The notes below the pieces were generated by a model. It did not search any database. It worked only from the letters and a program-made list of their open reading frames with translations, and was not told where the DNA came from. From positions 1 through 64,000 of the forward strand of contig JAUJOA010000002.1 of NCBI GenBank assembly GCA_030447875.1: 64,000 nt of DNA, in the 5' to 3' direction. The DNA comes from Thermoleophilaceae bacterium (GTDB taxonomy: Bacteria; Actinomycetota; Thermoleophilia; Solirubrobacterales; Thermoleophilaceae). A program made the translations under genes and the position numbers. Below are positions 40,615-48,676 of this stretch, one piece after another (the first letter of the stretch is position 1; every line of letters begins with the position of its first letter).

Positions 40615-40680
40615 CGGCCAAGACAACGCCGAGCGGCTTCGCCAACGGCCGCTCGCGACAGAAAAGCCCGGCGGGGCTTT
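40615..40680 (+). ncRNA. Candidate small RNA (~65 nt)
   Basis: Between the TAGATT promoter motif and a terminator-like stem lies a perfect hairpin GAGCGGC-N10-GCCGCTC (40631-40654), then AAAGCCC-GGCG-GGGCTTT. The whole unit is non-coding and converges on tRNA-Met. The evidence is structural only. Confidence 0.3.
40662..40680 (-). terminator. Terminator downstream of tRNA-Met
   Basis: On the minus strand AAAGCCC-CGCC-GGGCTTTT forms a seven-pair stem ending in a T run, 7 bp after the tRNA 3' end. It is close to symmetric and may act in both directions. Confidence 0.65.
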
Positions 40681-40686
40681 AAGAGA

Positions 40687-40760
<74 letters not shown>

Positions 40761-40773
40761 GCGCTGGGGGAGA

Positions 40774-40779
40774 ATTCTA
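40774..40779 (-). promoter_or_regulatory. -10 hexamer TAGAAT for tRNA-Met
   Basis: On the minus strand TAGAAT lies 13 bases before the mature tRNA 5' end, inside the gap to the divergent formimidoyltransferase gene. Confidence 0.45.
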
Positions 40780-40783
40780 TTCC

Positions 40784-41668
40784 GTGACCGCGCGCCCGCT
40801 TCTACTCGCTGTGCCGAACGCCAGCGAAGGGAGCCGGGAGAGCGCAATCCGGGCGATCGGAGCCGCCTTTCGCCCCGCGCGGCTGCTCGACACCCATTCC
40901 GACCCCGACCACGCGCGATCGGTCTACAGCCTGGCCGCACCTCAGGGAGAGATGGCCGGCGCCCTGGTCGCAGGGGCCCACGAGACGCTTCGTCGGATCG
41001 ATCTCAGGGGCCATGCGGGGCTTCACCCGCGCGTTGGGGCGATCGACGTGGTGCCCGTCGTATATGTGCGCGAGTCTGATCGCGGCGCCGCCTGCGCCGA
41101 GGCCCTAACCGCCGCCGCCCTGATCGGCGAGGACCTCGGCGTGCCCGTCTTCCTCTACGGGCAGCTTGCCACCGCGCTCGAACGACGCGAGCGCGCGGCG
41201 CTGCGTGAAGGTGGGGTCACCGGACTGCGCGCCCGCATCGAGGCCGGTGAGCTGATCCCCGACTACGGGCCTGCTCGCATCGATCCCGCAAGCGGCGCGG
41301 TGCTGGCCACGGCGCGACCGCCGCTCGTGGCCTTCAACGTCGAGCTACGTAGCGACGATCGGGACCTGGCCAGGCGTGTGGCAGCGGAGCTGCGCGAGTC
41401 GGGTGGCGGGCCGCCGGGTGTCCGGGCGATCGGGCTGTTTCTGCCGAGCCGCGGCCACGCTCAGGTCTCCATGAACGTCCACGATCCGGCGGCCTTGCGG
41501 CTCGCAGAGATAGTCCGGGCGGTGCGCGCGAGGGCAGAGGTGTGCGCCGCCGAGATCGTCGGGCTGGTCCCACGCGCCGCCCTCGAGGGCTTTCCCGACG
41601 ATGTCCCGCTTCGGGGCTTCGCGCCCGAGCGGCAGGTGATCGAGGACTCGTTACGCTCAGTGGAGTGA
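40784..41668 (+). CDS. Glutamate formimidoyltransferase
   Basis: This is the FtcD-type transferase domain alone (294 aa). It moves the formimino group from formiminoglutamate (histidine degradation) to tetrahydrofolate, or works in reverse in C1 metabolism. Motifs are VPNASEGSRESAIRAI, LLDTHSDPDHARSVYSLA, HAGLHPRVGAIDVVPVVYV (active-site His region), GVPVFLYGQLAT and MNVHDPAALRL. The cyclodeaminase domain of FtcD is absent. No hut genes are nearby. The GTG start lies 23 bp from the tRNA-Met 5' end, on the other strand. Confidence 0.9.
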   Translation: MTARPLLLAVPNASEGSRESAIRAIGAAFRPARLLDTHSDPDHARSVYSLAAPQGEMAGALVAGAHETLRRIDLRGHAGLHPRVGAIDVVPVVYVRESDRGAACAEALTAAALIGEDLGVPVFLYGQLATALERRERAALREGGVTGLRARIEAGELIPDYGPARIDPASGAVLATARPPLVAFNVELRSDDRDLARRVAAELRESGGGPPGVRAIGLFLPSRGHAQVSMNVHDPAALRLAEIVRAVRARAEVCAAEIVGLVPRAALEGFPDDVPLRGFAPERQVIEDSLRSVE

Positions 41669-41715
41669 CCGCCTCGAAGCCGCGCCGACCAACGCCTCGC
41701 GCGTAACGCAGCGCC

Positions 41716-42102
41716 TTGGCCCAGACCAAGAAGAAGCGGCGCCGCAAGCACTCGGGCACCCAGGCGGGAACGGTGGAGCGCCGGACGAGCAGCGCATCGA
41801 GCGGACGGCCGCAGTCCAAGGAGGAGAAGCGTCAGGTAGCTCGCGAGCGTCGTATGGCCCGGCTACACACGCCGCCCACCTGGCGCGGCGCCGTCACACG
41901 TGCCGCGGTGGCGGCGCTGATCTTCGCGGTCGTGGTGATCCTGCTGTTCAGGCGGCCGCCCCTAGAGGGAGCCGCTCTGGCGGCGGTCATGTTCGTCATC
42001 TACATCCCGATGAGCTACTTCACCGACCGCTTCATGTACAGCCGGCGGCAACGGCAGAAGCAGCGCGGCGGCGGGTCCGGAGAAGCACGCTCCGACAGGT
42101 AG
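41716..42102 (+). CDS. Small two-TM membrane protein with strongly basic N-terminus
   Basis: A 128-aa protein: ~65 Lys/Arg-rich cytoplasmic residues (QTKKKRRRKHSGTQAG, EEKRQVARERRMARLH), two TM helices (AVAALIFAVVVILLF and AALAAVMFVIYIPMSYFTDR) with a very short outer loop, and a basic tail. No family is recognised. The start is TTG 41716. It lies just upstream of the MBL hydrolase gene, which has its own promoter motif. Confidence 0.72.
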   Translation: MAQTKKKRRRKHSGTQAGTVERRTSSASSGRPQSKEEKRQVARERRMARLHTPPTWRGAVTRAAVAALIFAVVVILLFRRPPLEGAALAAVMFVIYIPMSYFTDRFMYSRRQRQKQRGGGSGEARSDR

Positions 42103-42105
42103 GCT
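42100..42105 (+). promoter_or_regulatory. -10 hexamer TAGGCT, leaderless promoter of the MBL-hisS-aspS group
   Basis: TAGGCT overlaps the stop region of the preceding gene and is followed by seven bases and ATG 42113. Confidence 0.5.
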
Positions 42106-42112
42106 CAGCGCG

Positions 42113-42751
42113 ATGGAAGTGCGCATGTTCACCGTCGGGATGGTGCAGGAGAACTGCTACCTATTCCGCCGCGACGGCGCCGACGAGGCGCTGATGATCG
42201 ACCCCGGCGACGAGGCGCCGAAGCTGCTGGGCGTCCTGGAGGCGCTCGACGTGAAGCTCGCCGGCATCCTCCTGACCCATACGCATTTCGACCACGTGGG
42301 CGCCGTCGCCCCCGTGGCCAGGGCGACGGGCGCGGAGGTGTGGGTGCCCGAGATCGAGAAGGGCGTGCTCGCGGACATCATGAGCTACGTGCCGTGGCCG
42401 GGCTTCGGTCCGTTCGAGAGCTACGACGCGGACCACACGCTCTCAGGCGGCGAGCGGCTCGAGCTGGCCGGCTTCGAGATCGACGTTCTGTTCACGCCCG
42501 GCCACAGCCCCGGGCACGTGACCTTCTCGATCCCGGACGAGCAGGCCGTCTTCTCCGGCGACGTCCTGTTCCAGGGATCCGTCGGCAGGACGGACCTTCC
42601 GGGCGGCGACTGGGGCGTGCTGCTCGAATCGATCCGCTTGCTCGTCGACTCCCTTCCGCACGAGACGACGGTGTACCCGGGCCACATGGGCGTCACATCG
42701 CTCGGCGCGGAGCGGGCGAGCAACCCCTTCCTGGCCGAGCTAGCGCGCTAG
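42113..42751 (+). CDS. MBL-fold metallo-hydrolase, glyoxalase II-like
   Basis: This 212-aa metallo-beta-lactamase fold carries the binuclear metal motif LLTHTHFDHVGAV (H-x-H-x-D-H, ~residue 53), the second His in TPGHSPGHVTF, the bridging Asp in FSGDVLFQGSVGRTDLPGGD and the last His in VYPGHMG. This is the GloB/YcbL type that hydrolyses thioesters such as S-lactoylglutathione-like compounds. Placement before hisS is frequent in bacteria, but the link is not functional as far as is known. Confidence 0.92.
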   Translation: MEVRMFTVGMVQENCYLFRRDGADEALMIDPGDEAPKLLGVLEALDVKLAGILLTHTHFDHVGAVAPVARATGAEVWVPEIEKGVLADIMSYVPWPGFGPFESYDADHTLSGGERLELAGFEIDVLFTPGHSPGHVTFSIPDEQAVFSGDVLFQGSVGRTDLPGGDWGVLLESIRLLVDSLPHETTVYPGHMGVTSLGAERASNPFLAELAR

Positions 42752-42754
42752 CGC

Positions 42755-44002
42755 GTGTCGCGCGCGGAGAAGCTGCGGGCGCCGAGAGGCACCTTTGACA
42801 TATTGCCGCCGGACGGGCGGCGCCGGCGCGAGCTCGCCGGCATCGCCGCCGAGCTATTCGACGCCGCGGGGTACGAGCCGGTCGAGACCCCGATCTTCGA
42901 GGACACGGACCTCTTCGCCCGCGGCGTGGGCGAGACGACCGACATCGTGCAGAAGGAGATGTTCACCTTCGAGGACGCGGGTGGTCGGTCGATCACGCTG
43001 CGCCCGGAGGGAACCGCCGGCGTCTGTCGCGCCTACGCCGAGCATGGGATGCACAAGCTGGCCCAGCCGGTCAAGCTCTGGTACGCGGGCCCCTACTTCC
43101 GGTACGAGGCACCACAGGCCGGCCGCTTCAGGCAGTTCAGCCAGATCGGCGCGGAGGCACTCGGGTCCGATGATCCCTCGATCGACGCCGAGCTCATCCT
43201 GCTGCTCCGCGACCTCCTCGAACGCGCCGGAGCGCGAGGTGTTCGCCTGCGGCTGTCAAGCCTCGGCACGCCCGAGGCGCGTCGCGCCTACTCCGGCGAG
43301 CTTCGCGAGTACCTGCGCGCCCGGGAGTCGGAGCTCTCCGACGACGTGCGCGCCCGGCTCGACGCAAACCCCCTGCGGGCGTTCGACTCAGACCACCCAG
43401 GCACGCGCTCCGTCGTGGAGGGCGCCCCGCGGCTGCTCGACCGCTTGGCGCCCGAGGACTCCGAGCATCTGGTCGCCGTCTGCGCCCTGCTGGATGACGC
43501 GGGCGCCGACTACGAGCTCGACGGCACCCTGGTACGCGGCCTCGACTACTACACACGGACGGTGTTCGAGTTCACAAGCGACGCGCTCGGCGCCCAGAGC
43601 GGCGTGGGCGGCGGCGGTCGTTACGACGGCCTCGTGGAGCAACTCGGCGGCCCAGCGACCCCCGGCGCGGGCTGGGCGGCCGGCATCGAGCGGATCCTGC
43701 TCGCGTCGGAGCGCTCGGGCGCGCCGGGGCCCGCGCCGGTCTTCGTCGCGCTGGAGGAGGGCGAGGATGCGCGGCGGGGCTTCGCCCTCGTCAGGCGGCT
43801 GCGCGCCGCCGGGCTCGGTGCCGAGATGGAGCAGGCCGGGCGTTCGCTGAAGGGACAGCTGAAGCATGCCGATCGCCGGGGAGCGCGCTGGGTGGTGATC
43901 GTCGGATCGGGCGAGCTCGCCCTGAGGGACATGACCAGCGGAGAGCAACGGCCGCTCGGGGACGAGGGGCAGCTGATCCGGACGGTCACGGAGCTGCGAT
44001 GA
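42755..44002 (+). CDS. hisS: Histidine--tRNA ligase
   Basis: A class II aminoacyl-tRNA synthetase. Motif 1 region (GTFDILPPDGRRRRELAG), motif 2 (VKLWYAGPYFRYEAPQAGRF followed by RQFSQIGAEALGS), the HisA segment RGLDYYTRTVFEF and motif 3 (GVGGGGRYDGLVEQLGG, GAGWAAGIERILLA) are intact. The C-terminal anticodon-binding domain spans ~residues 320-410. It is 415 aa. The GTG start is 3 bp after the MBL gene, and its TGA overlaps the aspS ATG. Confidence 0.97.
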   Translation: MSRAEKLRAPRGTFDILPPDGRRRRELAGIAAELFDAAGYEPVETPIFEDTDLFARGVGETTDIVQKEMFTFEDAGGRSITLRPEGTAGVCRAYAEHGMHKLAQPVKLWYAGPYFRYEAPQAGRFRQFSQIGAEALGSDDPSIDAELILLLRDLLERAGARGVRLRLSSLGTPEARRAYSGELREYLRARESELSDDVRARLDANPLRAFDSDHPGTRSVVEGAPRLLDRLAPEDSEHLVAVCALLDDAGADYELDGTLVRGLDYYTRTVFEFTSDALGAQSGVGGGGRYDGLVEQLGGPATPGAGWAAGIERILLASERSGAPGPAPVFVALEEGEDARRGFALVRRLRAAGLGAEMEQAGRSLKGQLKHADRRGARWVVIVGSGELALRDMTSGEQRPLGDEGQLIRTVTELR

Positions 44003-45762
44003 GGTCGCCGCCGCCGAACCGCTACAGAACGGCATGGGCGGGTGACCTGCGCCCGGGCGACGTGGGAGCCGACGTCCGCGTGGCCGGCTGGGTCCACCGA
44101 CGTCGCGACCACGGCGGCCTGATCTTCATCGATCTGCGCGACAGGACTGGGCTCCTGCAGCTCGTCTTTCGGCCCGAGGAGGCGCCCGACGCGCACGCGG
44201 CCGCCCACGGTCTGCGGTCGGAGGACGTGATCACCGCCGCCGGTTCGCTCTCGCCGCGGGAGGAGGGAACCGTCAACCGCGGGATGAGCACCGGCGAGGT
44301 GGAGTTGAGCGTCACAGAGATGGAATTGCTGGCCGACTCCGAGACGCCCCCGTTCCAGATCGACGAGGACACACCCGTGGAGGAGGAGCTGCGGTTGCGC
44401 TACCGCTACCTGGACCTTCGGCGCGACCAGATGCGCTCCGCCATGGAGCTGCGCGGCGCGATCACCCACACGATGCGCCGGCACCTCCACGACCAGGGCT
44501 TCCTCGAGATCGAGACGCCGATCCTCACGCGGTCGACGCCCGAAGGAGCGCGCGACTACCTCGTGCCGAGCCGCCTGCAGCGTGGATCGTGGTACGCGCT
44601 CCCGCAGTCGCCGCAGCTCTTCAAGCAGCTCCTGATGGTGGCCGGGTACGAGCGCTACTTTCAGATCGCCAGGTGCTTTCGCGACGAGGACTTCCGCGCC
44701 GACCGCCAGCCCGAGTTCACGCAGCTCGACGTGGAGATGTCGTTCGTCGAGGAGGACGACGTGATGCGGGTATGCGACCAGCTGCTTGGAGCCGTGCTCG
44801 CGGTCGCCGGCGTCGAGGTGTCGCTCCCGCTCGAGCGCATGGCCTACGACGAGGTGATGCTCCGCTACGGCACCGACCGCCCCGACCGCAGGATCGGCAT
44901 GGACATTCACGACCTCGGGGCCGCGTTCGCCGGCTCGGAGTTCAAGGTCTTCACGAGCGCACTCGCTTCGGGGGGTGTCGTGCGCGGGTTTCGCGCGAAC
45001 GGCGACTTCTCGCGGGCACGCCTCGACGAGCTCACCGAGCGCGCCAAGGAGCTGGGGGCCAAGGGGCTCGTCTGGGCGGTCGTCGAGTCCGACGGCTGGC
45101 GGTCACCGATAGCGAAGTTCCTTAGCACCGAGGAGACCGCGGACGCCGGCGCCGAGCTTCAGGCCGGCGAAGGCGACACCCTGTTCATCGTGGCCGACGA
45201 GGAGAGGGTGGCCGCACGCGTGCTCGGCCGCCTGAGGATCGAGGTGGCGGGCCCGCCGTCGGGCCACGACCTCTTCTGGGTCACCGACTTCCCCATGTTC
45301 GAGTGGAGCGACGAGGAGTCGCGCTGGGACGCGCTGCACCATCCCTTCACCGCTCCCCAAGGTGACCTCGACGCCGACCCGGGCACGTGGAGGAGTCGCG
45401 CCTACGACGTGGTCATGGACGGCCTCGAGATCGGCGGCGGCTCGATCAGGATCGACCGGCCGGACGTGCAGCGCAAGGTGTTCGATGCACTCGCCCTGTC
45501 CTCGGAGGAGGCCACTCGCCGGTTCGGGTTCCTCCTCGAGGCGCTTCGCTACGGGGCGCCTCCTCACGGGGGCATCGCCTTCGGCCTCGACCGGGTCGTG
45601 GCGCTCCTGGGGGGCCGCGACTCCATCCGCCAGGTCATCGCATTTCCAAAGACCGCGAGCGGCTCTGACCCGATGACGGGCGCCCCGGCGCCGGTGGGCG
45701 AGACTCAGCTGCGTGAGCTTGGGATCCGGCCGTCCGGCGCAGGCTCCGAGGGCCGGGCCTGA
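43999..45762 (+). CDS. aspS: Aspartate--tRNA ligase, bacterial type
   Basis: A class IIb synthetase with an N-terminal OB-fold anticodon domain (VRVAGWVHRRRDHGGLIFID), the catalytic core (DFRADRQPEFTQLDVEMSFV) and a bacterial GAD insertion (residues ~285-410). Motif 3 is GIAFGLDRVVALLGG. Whether it is discriminating or also charges tRNA-Asn cannot be decided by eye, and no gatCAB genes are in the window. It is 587 aa and overlaps hisS as ATGA. Confidence 0.97.
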   Translation: MRSPPPNRYRTAWAGDLRPGDVGADVRVAGWVHRRRDHGGLIFIDLRDRTGLLQLVFRPEEAPDAHAAAHGLRSEDVITAAGSLSPREEGTVNRGMSTGEVELSVTEMELLADSETPPFQIDEDTPVEEELRLRYRYLDLRRDQMRSAMELRGAITHTMRRHLHDQGFLEIETPILTRSTPEGARDYLVPSRLQRGSWYALPQSPQLFKQLLMVAGYERYFQIARCFRDEDFRADRQPEFTQLDVEMSFVEEDDVMRVCDQLLGAVLAVAGVEVSLPLERMAYDEVMLRYGTDRPDRRIGMDIHDLGAAFAGSEFKVFTSALASGGVVRGFRANGDFSRARLDELTERAKELGAKGLVWAVVESDGWRSPIAKFLSTEETADAGAELQAGEGDTLFIVADEERVAARVLGRLRIEVAGPPSGHDLFWVTDFPMFEWSDEESRWDALHHPFTAPQGDLDADPGTWRSRAYDVVMDGLEIGGGSIRIDRPDVQRKVFDALALSSEEATRRFGFLLEALRYGAPPHGGIAFGLDRVVALLGGRDSIRQVIAFPKTASGSDPMTGAPAPVGETQLRELGIRPSGAGSEGRA

Positions 45763-45788
45763 GAGTGCGTTTCGCCGCGTCCCGACGG

Positions 45789-45975
45789 CGCTGTGAGTGC
45801 TAGCTTGTTCGCAGGCCCGAGCCTGTTCGCCAGCCGTCTATTCGTTGAGCCAACACGACTGGGATGGGTGTCCGGCTCGGGGCGAGTCGAGGCTCGTCCC
45901 GGAGGACGCCCAAGCTTGCTAAGGCAGGTTCAACTCCCAGGCGGCAGCGGCAGGTTGGGGCCTGATCCCACAGCG
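45789..45975 (+). ncRNA. Structured RNA element, rod-like fold (~187 nt), upstream of mnmA
   Basis: Nested helices seen by eye are CGCTGTG/CACAGCG (45789/45969), CAGGCCC/GGGCCTG (45812/45958), AGCCTG/CAGGTT (45820/45951), TTGAGCC/GGTTCAA (45845/45927), GGGTGTCC/GGACGCCC (45866/45904) and CGGGGCGAG/CTCGTCCCG (45878/45893). Four helices contain G-U pairs that would be C-A clashes on the other strand, so the RNA is plus-strand. GGATGGG (45862) can alternatively pair with CCCATCC directly before the mnmA GTG. It is either a cis-regulatory leader of mnmA or a separate ncRNA. I found no SRP, 6S, tmRNA or RNase P signature. Confidence 0.5.
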
Positions 45976-45985
45976 ATCCCCATCC

Positions 45986-47506
45986 GTGGCTAACCAGCGC
46001 TTCCCAGCTGAGGTCAAGGCGGCCGCGGCGCCGCTCCTCTCTCCATTCGAGGATCACCTCTCGACGCCGCGTGGACGCGGGCGGCTGCGGCAGGCGCCTC
46101 ATATGGGGGCGGCCGGCGGGGCCGCGTGTGGCGACCTCATCCGCGTGGCCGTTCAGGTCGACGAGGATCGAGTGGTCGACGCCGGCTTCGACGCCCGCGG
46201 TTGCGCCGCCGCTTCTGCGGCCGGCAGCGCCGTGGTGGAGCTCGTGGCGGGGGCGCCGCTGCTCGCGGCGGCCCGCGTGACACACGACTGTGTCGCCGAT
46301 GCGCTCGGCGGGCTCGACCCGTCGCGCCGCCACGCCGCGGCACTGGCCGCCGATGCGCTCCACCGCGCGCTCGGTGCAGCGGTCGCGGACGGGATGGCAC
46401 GATTGGACGCCTCGAGCGACCGTACGCTGGTGGCGATGAGCGGTGGGGTCGACAGCGCCTTGGCCGCTCGACTCGCGCTCGAGGCAGGCCACCAGGTGAT
46501 CGGGGTGACGCTCGAGCTGTGGTCCGATCCGGCCAACGACGGGGGGAAGAGCTGCTGCTCGCCGCAGGCGGTGACCGGCGCGCGGGCGCTCGCGCACGGG
46601 ATGGGCCTGGCGCACCTGACGCTCGATCTTCGGGGGCGGTTTCGCACCGCCGTGGTGGACGACTTCGTGGCCGAGCACGACGCGGGTCGCACACCCAATC
46701 CGTGCGTACGTTGCAATGGACTCGTTCGCTTCGACGCCATGCTGAGGCTCGCCGGGTCGCTCGGTGCCAGGCGCCTCGCGACCGGCCACTACGCACGAAT
46801 CGCGCGCGATGAAGAGGGGCCGCTCCTTCGCGCGGCGGCCGATCCCGACAAGGATCAGACCTACATGCTCGCGCGGCTCACGCCTGACGAGCTCGAGCGT
46901 CTGTGGTTTCCGCTCGGAGGTCTGACGAAGGACGTCGTCCGGCAGCGCGCCCGGTCCGTGGGGCTGTCCGTGGCCGACAAGGCCGAGAGCCAGGACCTCT
47001 GCTTCCTAGCCGGAACGCGCCGCGCGAGCTTCCTCCGCCGTCACGCGACGCGGACATCGAAGACGGCACGCCGGGGGGAGATCGTCGACCTCGGGGGAAC
47101 GGTGATCGGCCACCATCAGGGCCACCAGGAGTTCACCATCGGTCAGCGGCGCGGCCTCGGTCTCGCGGCCCCTCAGCCGCTGTACGTCATCCACAAGGAC
47201 CCAGTCGCCAATCGCGTCAAGGTCGGTCCGCGCGCCGCGCTCGCCACCCGCCGCGTGGCCCTCCGGCTGGCGCGCCTGGACCGCGCGGGGGGCGCCGTGG
47301 ACCGTGTGAAGCTTCGCTACCGGTCGGAGCCGGTTCCGTGCCGTCTGGCGGGCGGACCTCCCGCGGGCGACCACGACCGACTCGAGCTTCGGCTCGAGAG
47401 ACCGGTGGAAGCGGTGGCACCGGGGCAGACGGCCTGCCTGATGCGCGGCGACGCCGTGGTTGGATGGGCGACCATCGACGAGCAGGAGGAGCGCCGTGCC
47501 GCCTGA
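45986..47506 (+). CDS. mnmA: tRNA 2-thiouridine(34) synthase MnmA with N-terminal NifU/SufU-like scaffold domain
   Basis: The C-terminal ~360 residues are MnmA, which thiolates U34 of Lys, Glu and Gln tRNAs: PP-loop AMSGGVDSALAARLA, catalytic Cys in RTPNPCVRCNGLVRF, second Cys in ESQDLCFLAG, and GHHQGHQEFTIGQRRGLGLA. The first ~145 residues are an IscU/SufU-like scaffold (EDHLSTPRGRGRL, GGAACGDLIRV, ARGCAAASAAGSAVVELVAG). The first two metal-ligand Cys are present, but the third is Ala (RRHAAALAADAL instead of H/KCA). The start GTG 45986 has no Shine-Dalgarno and follows the structured RNA element. Total length is 506 aa versus ~360-380 for ordinary MnmA. Confidence 0.93.
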   Translation: MANQRFPAEVKAAAAPLLSPFEDHLSTPRGRGRLRQAPHMGAAGGAACGDLIRVAVQVDEDRVVDAGFDARGCAAASAAGSAVVELVAGAPLLAAARVTHDCVADALGGLDPSRRHAAALAADALHRALGAAVADGMARLDASSDRTLVAMSGGVDSALAARLALEAGHQVIGVTLELWSDPANDGGKSCCSPQAVTGARALAHGMGLAHLTLDLRGRFRTAVVDDFVAEHDAGRTPNPCVRCNGLVRFDAMLRLAGSLGARRLATGHYARIARDEEGPLLRAAADPDKDQTYMLARLTPDELERLWFPLGGLTKDVVRQRARSVGLSVADKAESQDLCFLAGTRRASFLRRHATRTSKTARRGEIVDLGGTVIGHHQGHQEFTIGQRRGLGLAAPQPLYVIHKDPVANRVKVGPRAALATRRVALRLARLDRAGGAVDRVKLRYRSEPVPCRLAGGPPAGDHDRLELRLERPVEAVAPGQTACLMRGDAVVGWATIDEQEERRAA

Positions 47507-47888
47507 GAGGATCGAGCTCGTAACGCCCGCCGGACGCGACTGGTCGCCGGTCGTGCGGCTCGTGCTCGGCGGGATCGGAGATCGCCTCGACCTGGGCTTT
47601 GACGAGCTCGACGACCTCCAGCTCGCCGTGGAGCGGCTGCTCGCGGAAGCGGGGGCTCAGGAGGCGGTTCGGATATCGGTCGAGATCGTCGACGGGGGCG
47701 TGAAGGCGCAGATCGGCCCGCTGAACGAGGTCACCATCGCGGAGGCGCTGCAGGGACCGGAGCCGCGGCCCGGCGAGCTGACCCTGCGCCGGGTCCTCGA
47801 GACGGTCGTCGATTCCTTCGGCGTCGAGGACGTGGACCGCGAGGGGCTCTACGTCAGGCTCGACAAGGTGGTGCACCGGTCCCGGTGA
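47496..47888 (+). CDS. Anti-sigma factor serine kinase, RsbW/SpoIIAB-like
   Basis: A GHKL-type ATPase domain of ~130 aa: helical N-box region FDELDDLQLAVERLLAEAG, then SVEIVDGGVKAQIGPLNE and the C-terminal LRRVLETVVDSFGVED. The G-boxes are worn, as in many actinobacterial homologues. It presumably binds and inhibits the sigma factor encoded immediately downstream (GTGA overlap). GTG 47496 with GCAGGAGGA five bases upstream is preferred over the track start. No anti-anti-sigma (STAS) gene is adjacent, so release of the sigma factor must come from elsewhere. Confidence 0.82.
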   Translation: MPPERIELVTPAGRDWSPVVRLVLGGIGDRLDLGFDELDDLQLAVERLLAEAGAQEAVRISVEIVDGGVKAQIGPLNEVTIAEALQGPEPRPGELTLRRVLETVVDSFGVEDVDREGLYVRLDKVVHRSR

Positions 47889-48676
47889 CGAGCAAGCGCG
47901 ACGGGAGGGGCGGTCGGGCCGCCGGTACGTCGACCGCGCCGGGCGCTCCACCGCAGACCGACCGAGAGCTGCTTCGGCGCTACCACGAGGGAGGGGACCG
48001 GACTGCGCGCGAGGAGCTCGTGCAGCGCCACCTGCCCCTGGTCCGCGCGCTGGCGCGCCGCTACGCCGGGCGGGGCGAGCCGCTCGACGACATCGAGCAG
48101 GTCGGCGCGATCGGCCTGCTCAAGGCGATCGATCGCTACGAGCTGTCGCGCGAGGTCGCGCTCACGACCTACGCGACGCCCAACGTGGTGGGCGAGATCA
48201 AGCGGCACTTTCGTGACAAAGGTTGGGCGATCAGGATTCCGCGCGGCCTGCAGGAGCTGAACGCGCGCATGTCCTCGACGGTCGAGAGGCTCACCTCGCG
48301 GATGGGACGCTCGCCGACGATCGCCGAGATCGCCCGTGAGCTAACCGTGGGCCCCGAGGAGGTACTCGAGGCGCTCGAGGCGGGGTCGGCCTACGCTCCT
48401 ATGTCGCTGTCGGGGAACCCCTCGAGCGAGAGCGATCTCGACCCGATGGAGGCGCTTGGCGGAGAGGATGAGGCGTTCGAGCGATCGGAGCAGCGCGCGA
48501 CGCTCGAGCCGGCGCTTCACGCTCTGCCCGAGCGCGATCGGGAGATCTTGAGAAAGCGCTTCGAGGAGGGGCTGACGCAGACGCAGATCGCCGAGCAGGT
48601 CGGGATCTCACAGATGCACGTGTCGAGGCTTATCCGGAAATCGCTCGCACGGATGCGAGCGGAGCTGTCCGGTTAG
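47885..48676 (+). CDS. RNA polymerase sigma factor, SigB/SigF/SigG subfamily (group 3)
   Basis: Sigma-70 regions in order: region 2 (ELVQRHLPLVRALARRYAGR, then DDIEQVGAIGLLKAIDRYE and ALTTYATPNVVGEIKRHFRD), region 3 (PRGLQELNARMSSTVERLT) and region 4 HTH (PERDREILRKRFEEGLTQTQ, then EQVGISQMHVSRLIRKSLAR). It is 263 aa, the general-stress/sporulation-type length. It is in an operon with its probable anti-sigma kinase. The 3' end overlaps the convergent HD-GYP gene by 47 bp. Confidence 0.94.
   Translation: MTSKRDGRGGRAAGTSTAPGAPPQTDRELLRRYHEGGDRTAREELVQRHLPLVRALARRYAGRGEPLDDIEQVGAIGLLKAIDRYELSREVALTTYATPNVVGEIKRHFRDKGWAIRIPRGLQELNARMSSTVERLTSRMGRSPTIAEIARELTVGPEEVLEALEAGSAYAPMSLSGNPSSESDLDPMEALGGEDEAFERSEQRATLEPALHALPERDREILRKRFEEGLTQTQIAEQVGISQMHVSRLIRKSLARMRAELSG

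Noticed and set aside
45789-45975. SRP RNA, 6S RNA, tmRNA or RNase P as the identity of the rod-like RNA
   Set aside because: The SRP GGAAG-AGCAG helix-8 motif, the tmRNA tag and tRNA-like ends, and the RNase P P4 sequences are all absent; 6S could not be confirmed because its sequence is not conserved enough to judge by eye.
45793-45993. 66-aa ORF over the structured RNA element
   Set aside because: Arg/Gly/Ser-rich translation with no start signal; the base-pairing pattern fits the region better than coding.
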